Of a stretch of DNA of 64,000 bases, positions 7,123-16,417 are shown one piece after another. How positions within the stretch are numbered: position 1 is the first letter of the stretch; every line of letters begins with the position of its first letter. The stretch is from Ruminococcaceae bacterium UBA2854. GTDB taxonomy: Bacteria; Bacillota; Clostridia; Oscillospirales; Acutalibacteraceae. The stretch lies in assembly GCA_002350765.1 (NCBI GenBank), contig DEFK01000015.1:1-64000 (forward strand), given 5' to 3'. A program made the translations under genes and the position numbers. Under the pieces are notes generated by a model. That model searched no databases. It worked only from the letters and a program-made list of their open reading frames with translations, and was not told where the DNA came from.

Positions 7123-10100
7123 TTAAGCTCTTAGATGAGCGAGTTTCTTTTTTCTTGGGCGTTTAATTACATAATAGATAAGCAAACTAATTCCCGATAA
7201 ACCGATAAACAGCAAGCCCGTCTTAACTACGGCTAAAACTCCGTCACCCGCGGTTTTCGGGTTTCTGAGATGGCCGTTTAAGTAGCTGTAGGTTCTGGTT
7301 AAATCGTTCGAGTTATCGAAACAGAAATAGTTTACGACACGGTTAAGACGATAGTTATCGTCGCCCGTAGATTTTTCGAGTAACGCGTAATACTGGTAAG
7401 TCGGGTTATCCGAATCATAACTGTTGTTGTTATAAACAGGAAGTCCGCTTACCGTAACCTTACCGTCGGTTTCGGTTATGTAATCGCCTACGGCAGTACC
7501 TGTCGAGGTTACGGTATCGTAAGACGAATTAGCGTCAGCGGTTGCCTTAGTAACCTTGTAAACCGTAAATGTTACATTCGAGAGCTTTCCGCCCGCCTGA
7601 TTACTCTTGTTTATTACAACCGAACCTGTCTTTACGACGTTGTTAAACGTAGGCGGTGTAGACGCGGAGGTTGTACCGCTGTAGCTTACCGCGGCGGAAA
7701 GCGTGCTTCCGTTCTTGGTAACTGTAACGGTTACGGGACACGACTTCGTATCGTAGGTAATCATACCGTCGCCCGACACCTGCTTTTCCTTTATCGTATA
7801 GGAATGTGTTCCCACATCGGTATAGTTAATAGCGTCGAAGGATACTTCCCTGGTCGAGCCGCTTACGGACTTAGTCTGTATAAGAGTAGTTCCGCTGTAA
7901 AGCTCGAACTCAAACGAACCGTCGGTAAAGCTTACGTTATTACCCTTATCGTCCTTGAACGATTTTTTCGCCTTGATTACGGCAGACGCGCTGTCGGGAG
8001 CTTTTTCGGTATTTACAAATCCGACAGCACCTCCTGTTGAGGTAATAGTACCCGTAACGACGGAATTACTGTTCGTATACTTAGCGGGAACAGTCTCCGT
8101 AACCCTGTAATTTGCTCCGACAGGAATACCCTCTATGGTAACGGTTCTTCCGTGCTTTAACGTAACGGTCGAGCCGCTGCCCGAGTTACCGTCGGTATCG
8201 GTATAGGCTAAATCATAGGTCTTATAGCCGTTGCCGTCCTTCAGGTCGATTTCAACCTTAGCGCTAAAGGTATCGTCCTTCAGCTCCGAAGTCGAAGTGA
8301 TATTGTCGCCTCTATAATCCTTTACGGTTTTCGTAATAGTAAGAGGAGCGGTTTTCACCGAATTCTCGAAGCTGTATTGAAGCTCCGCGTAGTCGCCGAC
8401 ATCAGCGCCAGCGGTAGTATCAATAAGCGGATAGTTTTTAGTCCTCATAGCGTAGGTCTGCTTATCGCCGCCCGTAAGAGAACTCGTCGAACCGAGCACG
8501 GTGTTATTATTTACAATATCCTTTACAGTCCACGAGGTATCGTAGCTGAGCTTATTTGACGAATCGTAAGCTTCCTTTACATAAACGTTCGCGCCTGTGG
8601 TAAACTTGTTCGGGAAGTCGGCGGACTGTTTATCTTTCAGGCGGAATACACCGCTTGAAGCGTCTGTCTTTAAGCCGTCCGTAATACCGCTTACAGGATC
8701 GTTAAGCGAATACTCGGTATTCGTTTTAGCGGCATCATTCTGGTACGCCGTAAAATTAAAGCGTTCGCTTGAAAGCAACGACTTAAATCTTGAAGAATCA
8801 GCTATACCGCTGTTTACATCGGCGGAATCTACGGTTTTATCTATAAGAACATTGTTCTCGGGGAGAGTAAGCGAGAATGACATTCTGCAGTTACTCTCAA
8901 ACATACCTCTCTCCATATAGAAAATAGACATCGTATAGGTCTGGGAATAATCGAACGTAAAGTCAGTCGTATAGTTATCTCCTTTACCGTAGGCGTTAGA
9001 AGCCGTAGCGGTACAGGTCGCGACTGAACCGTTGGTCGATTTCGGTACGAAACTGATTTTACCCGTTGCCTTTTTATGGTTACCGCCAAGGTCGAGCACG
9101 AGCTTCGAGTTTCCGTTTCTGTCGGTAATATAAACCCAAAGGTCGTCGTCTCCCGAGTAGTTGAACTCAACGGGCTTATTATCGTCGTCGTAGCCGCCGC
9201 TCGGCACCCTGAACTTCATATCCATTCTGATACCGAAGCCGTAGTCGAGCGCTTCGGTACCGGGAGAAGCCTTACCCGCGTCTATAGGTCTTGAATCCCA
9301 GTTCTTAACGTTTAAAGACGAGGAAGATATGCCCGCGTCGGAAGGTTTATCGTCCCACTGGTGAACGGTTAGGTTATTTTCGAGCCAGAAAGCGCATTTT
9401 GAACCCTCTAAGGTAACGTCACCCGTTTGACTACCAGCGTTGTTATTAAACACACACTTTGTTGCGCCCGCGGGAGCAACAACTCTAAGATTACTGCCGT
9501 TGCCGTAAGTGCTCATCTTTTGACCGGGCCACGAACCTCCGACTGCTTGTCCGCTATTATTGAAAAAGTAACAATAAGTATCGCCCCAACCCGTATTATC
9601 CTTACTTAAATAAACATACTTAGTGGAACCCTCGAGCGTATAAGCGCCCCAGCTCAGATCGGTAAGATTTTCGGTCTGATTCATACCGTCGGTTGAGCCG
9701 TTACTTAGAATAAACTTAGTTGCTCCGTCGGGAATCTTAATCCTGCGGTTATTGTCGCCTTCGTAATAAGCTTCCATCTTAGTACCAGGATAACTCGCGC
9801 CGACGGGGTTGTTACTGTCATCGAAGAAATAACAGTAGATATCGCTCCAGCCTGTTTCACCTTTACTCGCGTAAATATAGCGGGTGTTATAGGCGGAGGT
9901 TTTGTTGTCGCCGTTGTTCTTACGGTTATTAAACGGGAAAATACCGTAATACTTATTATCCTTATAGGGAGCGCCTGTTTCCACATAAGTGTCGTCAGGG
10001 TTCATAAAGTATTTAAGTCCGTCCTCAACACCGTAGGTTTTACCTGCGCCGTAGTTAACCGCTGTCGGTTTAACTAAATCGTTCGAACCGCTCGCTCCCG

Positions 10101-10893
10101 TAGACGTCCATGTAAAGTAAACGTTATCGGTAGCGTCGTTGGAGTTAAACTCGTAGTAGGTAGTTTTACCCGTACCGCCTTTACTTTTTGTGGTTCTGAA
10201 CGGGAAGAAGCTGTTTACCGTTCTCACCTTATTCCCCAGACTCGACGCGTTAAAGTAAGGCGCGGGCAGAGAGGATGTAGCCATAAGGTTAGAATTAGTA
10301 AGCGAGCTTTGCATAAGGTTCGGATAGCTCTGGTGCAGATCGTTAAGTCCGTTTGAGTTATTCGCCGCGTAATCAAAACGGTTAACCTGAGGAGTTATAA
10401 AGGAATTAAAAATATTATCCCTTGTAACACCGTTTATATTGGTAACTCCGTTATGAGTGCTTCCTATATAAGAGCCGTTGGTGTTACAGTAGTTACCGAA
10501 ATAAAGAGGCTTACTCCACGAGGAATTATTGCCCGCAATCGAGCTTATCGTAGAGTTTAAACTCTTAAAAGGATACCAGTCGTCAGACGAGCCGTTAAAG
10601 CCCGTACCCGATTGGTCGGCGTTAAGCCAGCCCTTAGAAAGCTCGGTATCGCTTAGATAATCGTAGTAAGTAGCATTGTTCCAATAGATATTACTCGCGG
10701 TATTTCCGATAGTATTTACGGTATAGTCAGCCGAAGCGCCTGTTTTAACGGTTTTCACCTTAGCCGCCTTAACGGGCTCGCTCGGAAGCGTTAAGCTCGT
10801 AAACACAGTCGCCGCAATTAAACCCGAGAGAACTACAGAACCGAATTTTACGAAAAAGCTTGTACCCTTTTCTAAATGATTAAGTTTTCTCAT
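7123..10893 (-). CDS. Pilus tip adhesin with starch-binding-like modules and NPKTAG anchor
   Basis: A very large (about 1256-residue) secreted adhesin. Numbering from the upstream ATG at 10935: signal-anchor about 26-58; a fibro-slime/PA14-like region starting near YWNNATYYDYLSDTELSKG and completed by FNYSGDDDLWVYITDRNG and LVLDLGGNH (591-620); between these, two tandem modules (about 352-437 and 439-518) with the pattern W-x-D-x-YCYFF, WPG/YPG-x-KM, GATK, QT(G/E)(D/N)-x-T, like CBM26 starch-binding modules. Then come four CnaB/pilin-type Ig domains (from LIDKTVDS, LTITKTVKD, VIKAKKSFKD and VVINKSNQAGG) and a sorting signal NPKTAG (1225-1230), membrane helix and KRPRKKK. I prefer the ATG at 10893, which has an AAAGGA site; the ATG at 10935 has none. 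First gene of the pilus operon. Confidence 0.82.
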   Translation of the reverse strand: MRKLNHLEKGTSFFVKFGSVVLSGLIAATVFTSLTLPSEPVKAAKVKTVKTGASADYTVNTIGNTASNIYWNNATYYDYLSDTELSKGWLNADQSGTGFNGSSDDWYPFKSLNSTISSIAGNNSSWSKPLYFGNYCNTNGSYIGSTHNGVTNINGVTRDNIFNSFITPQVNRFDYAANNSNGLNDLHQSYPNLMQSSLTNSNLMATSSLPAPYFNASSLGNKVRTVNSFFPFRTTKSKGGTGKTTYYEFNSNDATDNVYFTWTSTGASGSNDLVKPTAVNYGAGKTYGVEDGLKYFMNPDDTYVETGAPYKDNKYYGIFPFNNRKNNGDNKTSAYNTRYIYASKGETGWSDIYCYFFDDSNNPVGASYPGTKMEAYYEGDNNRRIKIPDGATKFILSNGSTDGMNQTENLTDLSWGAYTLEGSTKYVYLSKDNTGWGDTYCYFFNNSGQAVGGSWPGQKMSTYGNGSNLRVVAPAGATKCVFNNNAGSQTGDVTLEGSKCAFWLENNLTVHQWDDKPSDAGISSSSLNVKNWDSRPIDAGKASPGTEALDYGFGIRMDMKFRVPSGGYDDDNKPVEFNYSGDDDLWVYITDRNGNSKLVLDLGGNHKKATGKISFVPKSTNGSVATCTATASNAYGKGDNYTTDFTFDYSQTYTMSIFYMERGMFESNCRMSFSLTLPENNVLIDKTVDSADVNSGIADSSRFKSLLSSERFNFTAYQNDAAKTNTEYSLNDPVSGITDGLKTDASSGVFRLKDKQSADFPNKFTTGANVYVKEAYDSSNKLSYDTSWTVKDIVNNNTVLGSTSSLTGGDKQTYAMRTKNYPLIDTTAGADVGDYAELQYSFENSVKTAPLTITKTVKDYRGDNITSTSELKDDTFSAKVEIDLKDGNGYKTYDLAYTDTDGNSGSGSTVTLKHGRTVTIEGIPVGANYRVTETVPAKYTNSNSVVTGTITSTGGAVGFVNTEKAPDSASAVIKAKKSFKDDKGNNVSFTDGSFEFELYSGTTLIQTKSVSGSTREVSFDAINYTDVGTHSYTIKEKQVSGDGMITYDTKSCPVTVTVTKNGSTLSAAVSYSGTTSASTPPTFNNVVKTGSVVINKSNQAGGKLSNVTFTVYKVTKATADANSSYDTVTSTGTAVGDYITETDGKVTVSGLPVYNNNSYDSDNPTYQYYALLEKSTGDDNYRLNRVVNYFCFDNSNDLTRTYSYLNGHLRNPKTAGDGVLAVVKTGLLFIGLSGISLLIYYVIKRPRKKKLAHLRA

Positions 10894-11015
10894 ATAAGCG
10901 TTTTTCCTTTCCGCGAGAGCGTGCACATCCCGCATATTTTGTTTCCGAATAAATTATTCGGGTTCAGCCATACACGTGGCTCAAAGTGCGATTAAACGCA
11001 ATTTTTTCACTGTAA

Positions 11016-11044
11016 ATTAAACTCCTATCCTTTACTTATGTCAA
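11016..11044 (-). promoter_or_regulatory. Promoter and structured leader of the pilus operon
   Basis: On the minus strand TTGACA (11039-11044), 17 bases, TTTAAT (11016-11021). The roughly 110-base leader contains two small hairpins: AGCCA/TGGCT (10966-10981) and CCGAATAA/TTATTCGG (10945-10961). I compared it with the c-di-GMP riboswitch consensus and see no match. The upstream 130 bases are AT-rich and end at the protease terminator. Confidence 0.75.
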
Positions 11045-11183
11045 CAATTTTGACCATTTGTAAATATTTGTAAATAATCAATTCATTTTTAAATAATAAC
11101 GCCTGCTATCTGATTTTTTAGTATAAAATAGATAGAAAAACAATTTCGCCGTTTCAGAGTAAAAAAACGGTCAATAAAACAGT

Positions 11184-11207
11184 CAGAGCCCGCGGATACG
11201 GGCTCTG
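11184..11207 (-). terminator. Terminator of the subtilase gene
   Basis: Stem CAGAGCCCG / CGGGCTCTG (9 bp, six-base loop), 6 bases after the protease stop, followed on the minus strand by ACTGTTTTATT. Stable stem, moderate U-tract. Confidence 0.75.
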
Positions 11208-11213
11208 TTTCGT

Positions 11214-14200
11214 TTATTTAACTTTAACTTTTAGTTTTAATACAACACCGTTAACTTTTATCTTCAAGGTTGTAGAGCCTTTCTTTAAGCCTTTAACCTT
11301 GATTGTAGACGTGGTTTTCTTTGATACTACCTTAGCCTTTTTTGTATTGGTGTAGACATTCTTAACAGTCTTGGCTTTACCTTTGATTGTCACCGTCTTT
11401 GTCTTACCCTTTTTTACGGTTATGCTGTTCTTCGAGAGCTTAGGCGAGGTATTAACTTTAACCTTGCAGGTAAGCTTTTCGCCGCTTACAAGCTTAGCCG
11501 TAACTGTAACCGTTCCTTTCTTTAGCGCCGTTACAGTTCCCTTAGAAACCTTAGCGACCGCTTTGTTTGAGGATGTCCAGGTCTTTACAACGCCGTCCGT
11601 TACCTTTAACGAGGTTTTAGCTCCCGCCTTAAGGCTTGCAGAGGTCTTGTTGAGCTTAGGTACCTTTTCGGGAGGATATTCCTTACCGCTGCCTATTGGC
11701 AGTGAGCGAAGCTCATAGCCTGGTTTATCGTCCATAGCAAGCATATTTGTGACAAAGAAGCCCTTAGCGGTTGACGCACCGCTTCTTGGGCAAGCGTCGG
11801 AAATACCGTCATACAGTGAATAATAAAGCGGACTTAGCTTTTCGCCGTCGAACAGCATCGTGTCGCCGTAGCCGTCAACGCTTACGCCCGCGATTATGAT
11901 ACCGTCCTTTGAGGTTCCCAGCGCGGGAATCGTCAGGTTGTTCTTCTTTAGCTTGTTTACTTCAAGAGTTCTGAATGTCCGCGGCATCTTAAAGTCGAGT
12001 ACGCTCCATTTTACTCCGTCAAATTTCAGAATATCATCCGACAAGGCGTAATCGTCATTAAACGAGTCATCGGATTTTGGCTCACCAAGTCCCATAAATC
12101 CGTACAGAGCTCCTCCCCATTCAATAAAGCTCATATTAAGATATCCTTTTTCCGATGGAAGCATAGCGGATTCTTTAGCGATAATTCGCTCGGACGGATC
12201 GAAGGAGTAAACCGTTCTCGACAATCCGTTATCAGCCTTCTCAGCCATACCCTCCTCCGACCAGTCGCCGAAGCCGCTGATAAAGTAGATTTTTCCGTTA
12301 TATACAGCCTTGCTTATACCGCTTATATCGCTGTTTTCGTTTATTTTGTTGACAATTTCCGACTGGTTATTATCGCAGAGCGAGAATTTCCAGCTCGGCG
12401 AGTCGGAGGTAATGTTACAGCTTGCGAGGATAGCGGGAATACTAGTGCTTCCAATCTTCATCGAAAACCATTCGTAAACGTAACCGTCACAATAAACAGG
12501 ATTGACAAGGAAGGAAATTGAGGGTTTACCGTTTCTTATATCATATTCCGACAACCCAAGCTCCTTATTATAGAAATCGGATTTGAGCATAGCGGACATC
12601 ATACCCGCGTTCTCCATCTCCTTAAAGTCACTGCCGATAAGCTTGTAGAAATCGCCGTACGGATTAGACGCGTACAGTTCCTTTCCGTCGGAGAATAAAT
12701 CAAAAACAGCGAACGCCTCATTGTCAACCGCGGTCGGCTTTATAACCTGAGTATAGGCGTTCTCTCCCTTAGTTACGAAGAATTTGCCCGACGCGGTTTT
12801 TGTGTCCGAAATGGTCGCCTCAAAGCTAAGATAGCTTCCGACAAGTCCGCCCGCGTTATGTATTGTAATAACATCATTTTCCCATACGGCATAAGGTGAC
12901 GAGGAGGATTTTTCCTGAACGATTTTTATCGGCTCGGAATCACCCGAAATCCTTTTTACCGTAAGCTTGCCAGCATCCTTACCGTTTTTAAAATTGCCGC
13001 CGATAAGCTTGATTTTAATATCGGAAAGGTCAGTCGTGTCCGCTACCGCTTCTCTTATAAACGGCTCGGCTTTCGGGATATTATCGAAGTTGATATATCC
13101 GCCTGTAGAACATAGGTCGGACAGCTCGGGAGTTTTTGTTACCATCGAGAACAACGCGTCCTTAACCTGTAAAGCCGTGTACTCGGGGTGTGTCGCCGCA
13201 ATCAGCGCTGCCGCTCCCGTTACCACGGGGGTCGCCATTGACGTACCCGACATAATATCGTAGAAATCTCCGGGTACGTCACTGTCGCCGTCGGTAGTCC
13301 TGCTGACAGCCAAATGGTCGAGGTAAAATGAAATACTGTCTACGTCATAGTCGTCGTCGCTTATCGAAAAGCGCAGACCGAGTCCGTATTCTTTATCCTC
13401 AACATCGTTGTAAGCGGCGAGGTTTTTCCCGTATAAGTGGCGCTGAACGCCGCAGCCTCTTTTCATAACATCGTAGGAGGATACGCCCACCCCGCCGTCG
13501 TTTATTTCAGCCTGACCTTCGCTATTAACTATAACGTCTCCGAGCGTCAGCAGTCCGTTTATATTATTTCCGTTATTAAAACCCCATTCGCACAAGGCTG
13601 AACCGTAGCTGTTAGCGGCGGTTGCCTGTGAGTCCTTCTCGTAAGGGAAATAAAGATAACAGTCGGAGTCAATGCTTTCGGAATTCTTTCTTAATCCGCT
13701 AAGAGTCCATTTTAAAACACCCGGCTTCTTAGAATCATTAAAGGAGTGCTCCGAAACGATCTCCAGTTTCGATGTAACTCCGTCGGGAACCTTAACCTTA
13801 GCCGCTCCAAACGCGCCCACTTCTTCATAATTATTTATTCCGTCATCGCCGAGAACAGGCTTAATCTTACCCTTGCCGTCGGGCTTTATAGCGGACGAAA
13901 ACTCTCCGTAGTACAGAGTATCCTCGGGCAGAGCGTCCGCTGACTCAATACACGGCAGATAGCTTTTATAGCTAACGGTTGAAAGTACATTTGTACCAGG
14001 CGCGAACAAGTCGGTTGAAGCGCGTCCGTAACAGGAGTATGACGCTTTTTTTCCGTCCTCGTTCGCGGAATTAACCGTAACGACATAGTCGTTTGTCGTG
14101 TTGGCAGGCGAAAAGGATTCAAGGTCATTATCCATATTGTCGTTTCCTGAAGCGATAATGTTAATAACTCCCAGCTCTCCGAGCTCGGTAAAGTAGGAGT

Positions 14201-15305
14201 CGAGCATACCCGAGGTAATGCCTCCGCTTACTCCCCACGAGTTATTTGTCGCGACAATATTTACACCGCGCTCCTTCGCCTTCTTTACATACGCGAGAGC
14301 TCCGATTGAGCTGAATGTAGTTGACGCCTGAATCGGATTCCCCTCTTTGTCAACACCGGGATCACCGATAACCTTCAGCATCATAACCTTTACGCCCGCT
14401 TTACTCGCGACGCCCGCCACACCGACGTCGTTGTTATCCTGAGCGGCTATAATGCCCGCGCAGTGAGTTCCGTGGCCGTCGTTATCAACAGGGTTATCGG
14501 AATTAGTAAGAAAGTCGTAGCCGTAATCTCCACTCAGTCCGATATCATTCGGATTGTGCCAGAGCACATCCGCCAGATCCTCGTGATAGTCGTCAATACC
14601 CGTATCCAGAAGCGCTACAACCGCATCCTCGCTCTTAGAATTCGACTCCTCGTACTGCTTCCAGCCTGTCGGAGCGTTAATACTGATTTGTTTATCCTTA
14701 AAGCCCCTTGTATTAGCGGGCTTTTCACTTTCGGTATTCTTCAAGTCCTGACCGTAAAGCTGATAGGAATAGGAAGCATAAGCGTCGTTAAGGCTGTAAT
14801 CAGCCGATGATAATTCAGTATAATAGTTGGGCTCGGCAAATAAAATATCATCATTCGAGCTCAGCAATTCTATCATTTTTTCGGTGGTATATCTGCCTGA
14901 CGATACAAGGCTGATATCGGGACCGTCCTGCGCCTTACTGTCGTCGAAAAGCACAGTGTCCTTGATAACAAAATCATCACCCAGGCTTTCTTTTAGAATC
15001 TCTTTCTGCGAAGCGACAGTAGCCGCAGCGGCAGTTTCGGTGTTGGTAGCTTCCATAGCCGTACCGAAATCGTCAGAAACGTCATCCATAGCCCTGACGG
15101 CTTTCAGCGCCTTGCGGCTGGATGTTCTACGTTCAAGACTGCCGTTTTTGAACATTACGAGAACCTCACCCTCGGCGTAGGTTCCGTCTTTCAGTTCAAC
15201 GGAGCCGCTTTCATCCGCCGCGGCAAACGCGCTCGGAACAACAGATAACAGCATCATAACGCATAAAAAAACCGCTAAAATACTTCTTGATAAATGTTTA
15301 ACCAT
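11214..15305 (-). CDS. Large secreted subtilisin-like (S8) serine protease
   Basis: A 1363-residue exported protease. Signal peptide 1-29; propeptide-like region to about 200 beginning YAEGEVLVMFKNG; S8 catalytic domain with Asp234 (ALLDTGID), His278 (NDGHGTHCAG), oxyanion Asn388 (IASGNDN) and Ser687 (MSGTSMATPVVTGAAALI). In subtilisin the oxyanion Asn and catalytic Ser are about 66 residues apart; here 299, so a roughly 230-residue domain is inserted (about 445-675). The C-terminal half holds a repeat-rich region of unknown fold (about 860-1200), a Big2/Ig-like domain (from KLNKTSASLKAGAKT) and a lysine-rich end without an LPxTG signal, suggesting release or charge-based wall binding. Start ATG follows GGGAGG; an extended -10 (TGGTATTAT, 15338-15346) is upstream. 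Located directly before the pilus operon but with its own terminator. Confidence 0.88.
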   Translation of the reverse strand: MVKHLSRSILAVFLCVMMLLSVVPSAFAAADESGSVELKDGTYAEGEVLVMFKNGSLERRTSSRKALKAVRAMDDVSDDFGTAMEATNTETAAAATVASQKEILKESLGDDFVIKDTVLFDDSKAQDGPDISLVSSGRYTTEKMIELLSSNDDILFAEPNYYTELSSADYSLNDAYASYSYQLYGQDLKNTESEKPANTRGFKDKQISINAPTGWKQYEESNSKSEDAVVALLDTGIDDYHEDLADVLWHNPNDIGLSGDYGYDFLTNSDNPVDNDGHGTHCAGIIAAQDNNDVGVAGVASKAGVKVMMLKVIGDPGVDKEGNPIQASTTFSSIGALAYVKKAKERGVNIVATNNSWGVSGGITSGMLDSYFTELGELGVINIIASGNDNMDNDLESFSPANTTNDYVVTVNSANEDGKKASYSCYGRASTDLFAPGTNVLSTVSYKSYLPCIESADALPEDTLYYGEFSSAIKPDGKGKIKPVLGDDGINNYEEVGAFGAAKVKVPDGVTSKLEIVSEHSFNDSKKPGVLKWTLSGLRKNSESIDSDCYLYFPYEKDSQATAANSYGSALCEWGFNNGNNINGLLTLGDVIVNSEGQAEINDGGVGVSSYDVMKRGCGVQRHLYGKNLAAYNDVEDKEYGLGLRFSISDDDYDVDSISFYLDHLAVSRTTDGDSDVPGDFYDIMSGTSMATPVVTGAAALIAATHPEYTALQVKDALFSMVTKTPELSDLCSTGGYINFDNIPKAEPFIREAVADTTDLSDIKIKLIGGNFKNGKDAGKLTVKRISGDSEPIKIVQEKSSSSPYAVWENDVITIHNAGGLVGSYLSFEATISDTKTASGKFFVTKGENAYTQVIKPTAVDNEAFAVFDLFSDGKELYASNPYGDFYKLIGSDFKEMENAGMMSAMLKSDFYNKELGLSEYDIRNGKPSISFLVNPVYCDGYVYEWFSMKIGSTSIPAILASCNITSDSPSWKFSLCDNNQSEIVNKINENSDISGISKAVYNGKIYFISGFGDWSEEGMAEKADNGLSRTVYSFDPSERIIAKESAMLPSEKGYLNMSFIEWGGALYGFMGLGEPKSDDSFNDDYALSDDILKFDGVKWSVLDFKMPRTFRTLEVNKLKKNNLTIPALGTSKDGIIIAGVSVDGYGDTMLFDGEKLSPLYYSLYDGISDACPRSGASTAKGFFVTNMLAMDDKPGYELRSLPIGSGKEYPPEKVPKLNKTSASLKAGAKTSLKVTDGVVKTWTSSNKAVAKVSKGTVTALKKGTVTVTAKLVSGEKLTCKVKVNTSPKLSKNSITVKKGKTKTVTIKGKAKTVKNVYTNTKKAKVVSKKTTSTIKVKGLKKGSTTLKIKVNGVVLKLKVKVK

Positions 15306-15440
15306 AATCGTACCTCCCGACTATATTTCTAATTTTCATAATACCAGAAAAACGAAAAAAAGTCTATATAACGCCAACGTTTTTCAGTGTATTTTTTATC
15401 AACATCTAATAACACTCACGCTCGACAAGTCCGCTGTCTT

Positions 15441-16295
15441 TTAAGTCAGTCTGTCTATAAATAACTGCGAAACCAGCGAAAGCTTTTGCTCACGTTTCCA
15501 GATAAGCGTCGGTCGAACGGAGATTTCAGGGCTCAGCGGACGAAAGCATAGATTCGAAGTTTCCGAGGTGTCCACCAGCTTATCGAACGAAATGGCATAA
15601 CCTATCCCGTCCTCGACCATAAGAGACGCGTTATAGAGCAGATTATAAGTCGCGGCGACCTGCAAATGTCTTGCCTGCGCTCCGCTGAAAAGCGATAAGC
15701 CGTTCGCTCGCGATACAATCAGCGGTTTACCGTATAAATCCTTAACGGTAACGCTTTCTTTAGCGGCGAGCTCGCTGTCTCTGCGACTAATAACTCCGAA
15801 AATCTCCTTATCATCTAAAGTAAAGTGATGATACAATTCACGGTCAAAGTCGGTAAAGATCAGCGCGAAATCAAGCAATCCGCAGTCGAGTTTATCCTTT
15901 AAATCCTCGGTATCGCCGCTGAAAACGTTTAGGCGGATGTTCGGATATTCATTTTTCAACTTATAAAACAGCCTTGTGATACGGTGCATAGAATACGATT
16001 CGCCCGCGCCGATATTCAGACTGCCCGAAATATTATTCTTTATCTCGGAAATCTCGCTCTCCGTAAGCTCGACGAGCTGCATCATCTCGCTTGCCCTCTT
16101 GCGGAGTATCAAGCCCTCCTCGGTAAGCTCAATACGCCTTTTTCCCCTGATAAACAGCGTTACGCCGAGCTCCTCCTCCAAATCCCGCAGCTGTCTTGAC
16201 AGCGACGGCTGGGAAAGGTTCAGCGAGTGCGCGGCGGCTGAGATATTACCCTCTCTCGTTACCGCCAGAAAGTATTGTAAAACCCGAAATTCCAT
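15441..16295 (-). CDS. LysR-family transcriptional regulator
   Basis: A 284-residue LysR-type regulator. The N-terminal winged HTH (MEFRVLQYFLAVTREGNISA, then AAHSLNLSQPSLSRQLRDLE) is typical, followed by a linker helix and a two-lobe effector domain (from SGSLNIGAGES). I start it at the ATG 16295, which has GAGGTG 5 bases upstream; the TTG just before it is too close to that site. It is divergent from the five-gene operon at 16418-19887, the usual arrangement for a LysR regulator and its target. A palindrome at 16330-16346 overlaps its own -35 box, which suggests autorepression. The inducer is unknown. Confidence 0.9.
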   Translation of the reverse strand: MEFRVLQYFLAVTREGNISAAAHSLNLSQPSLSRQLRDLEEELGVTLFIRGKRRIELTEEGLILRKRASEMMQLVELTESEISEIKNNISGSLNIGAGESYSMHRITRLFYKLKNEYPNIRLNVFSGDTEDLKDKLDCGLLDFALIFTDFDRELYHHFTLDDKEIFGVISRRDSELAAKESVTVKDLYGKPLIVSRANGLSLFSGAQARHLQVAATYNLLYNASLMVEDGIGYAISFDKLVDTSETSNLCFRPLSPEISVRPTLIWKREQKLSLVSQLFIDRLT

Positions 16296-16312
16296 CAAAT
16301 CACCTCAGCTTG

Positions 16313-16346
16313 ATTATATAACATTTTACTATGCTTGTAAAGCATA
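16313..16346 (-). promoter_or_regulatory. lysR promoter with overlapping palindromic operator
   Basis: On the minus strand TTTACA (16336-16341), 17 bases, TATAAT (16313-16318). The -35 lies in the middle of the 17-bp palindrome TATGCTT-GTA-AAGCATA (16330-16346), which fits the T-N11-A rule of LysR boxes. Binding there would block lysR transcription while standing upstream of the divergent promoter. Confidence 0.7.
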
Positions 16347-16368
16347 ATTAACTATTTAATATAAGTAT

Positions 16369-16397
16369 TTGCTATTTTGCAAACGCGCGTATATAAT
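16369..16397 (+). promoter_or_regulatory. Promoter of the LysR-divergent operon
   Basis: TTGCTA (16369-16374), 17 bases, TATAAT (16392-16397). The -10 is perfect and the -35 poor, as expected for an activator-dependent promoter. The LysR palindrome is centred about 50 bases upstream of the likely start near 16404, close to the usual LysR activation distance. Confidence 0.65.
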
Positions 16398-16417
16398 ATA
16401 GTAAAGAGGTGATTGAC

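Noticed and set aside
10936..11010. Possible c-di-GMP riboswitch in the pilus leader
   Set aside because: Two hairpins are present, but the conserved core of the class I or II aptamers is not visible.
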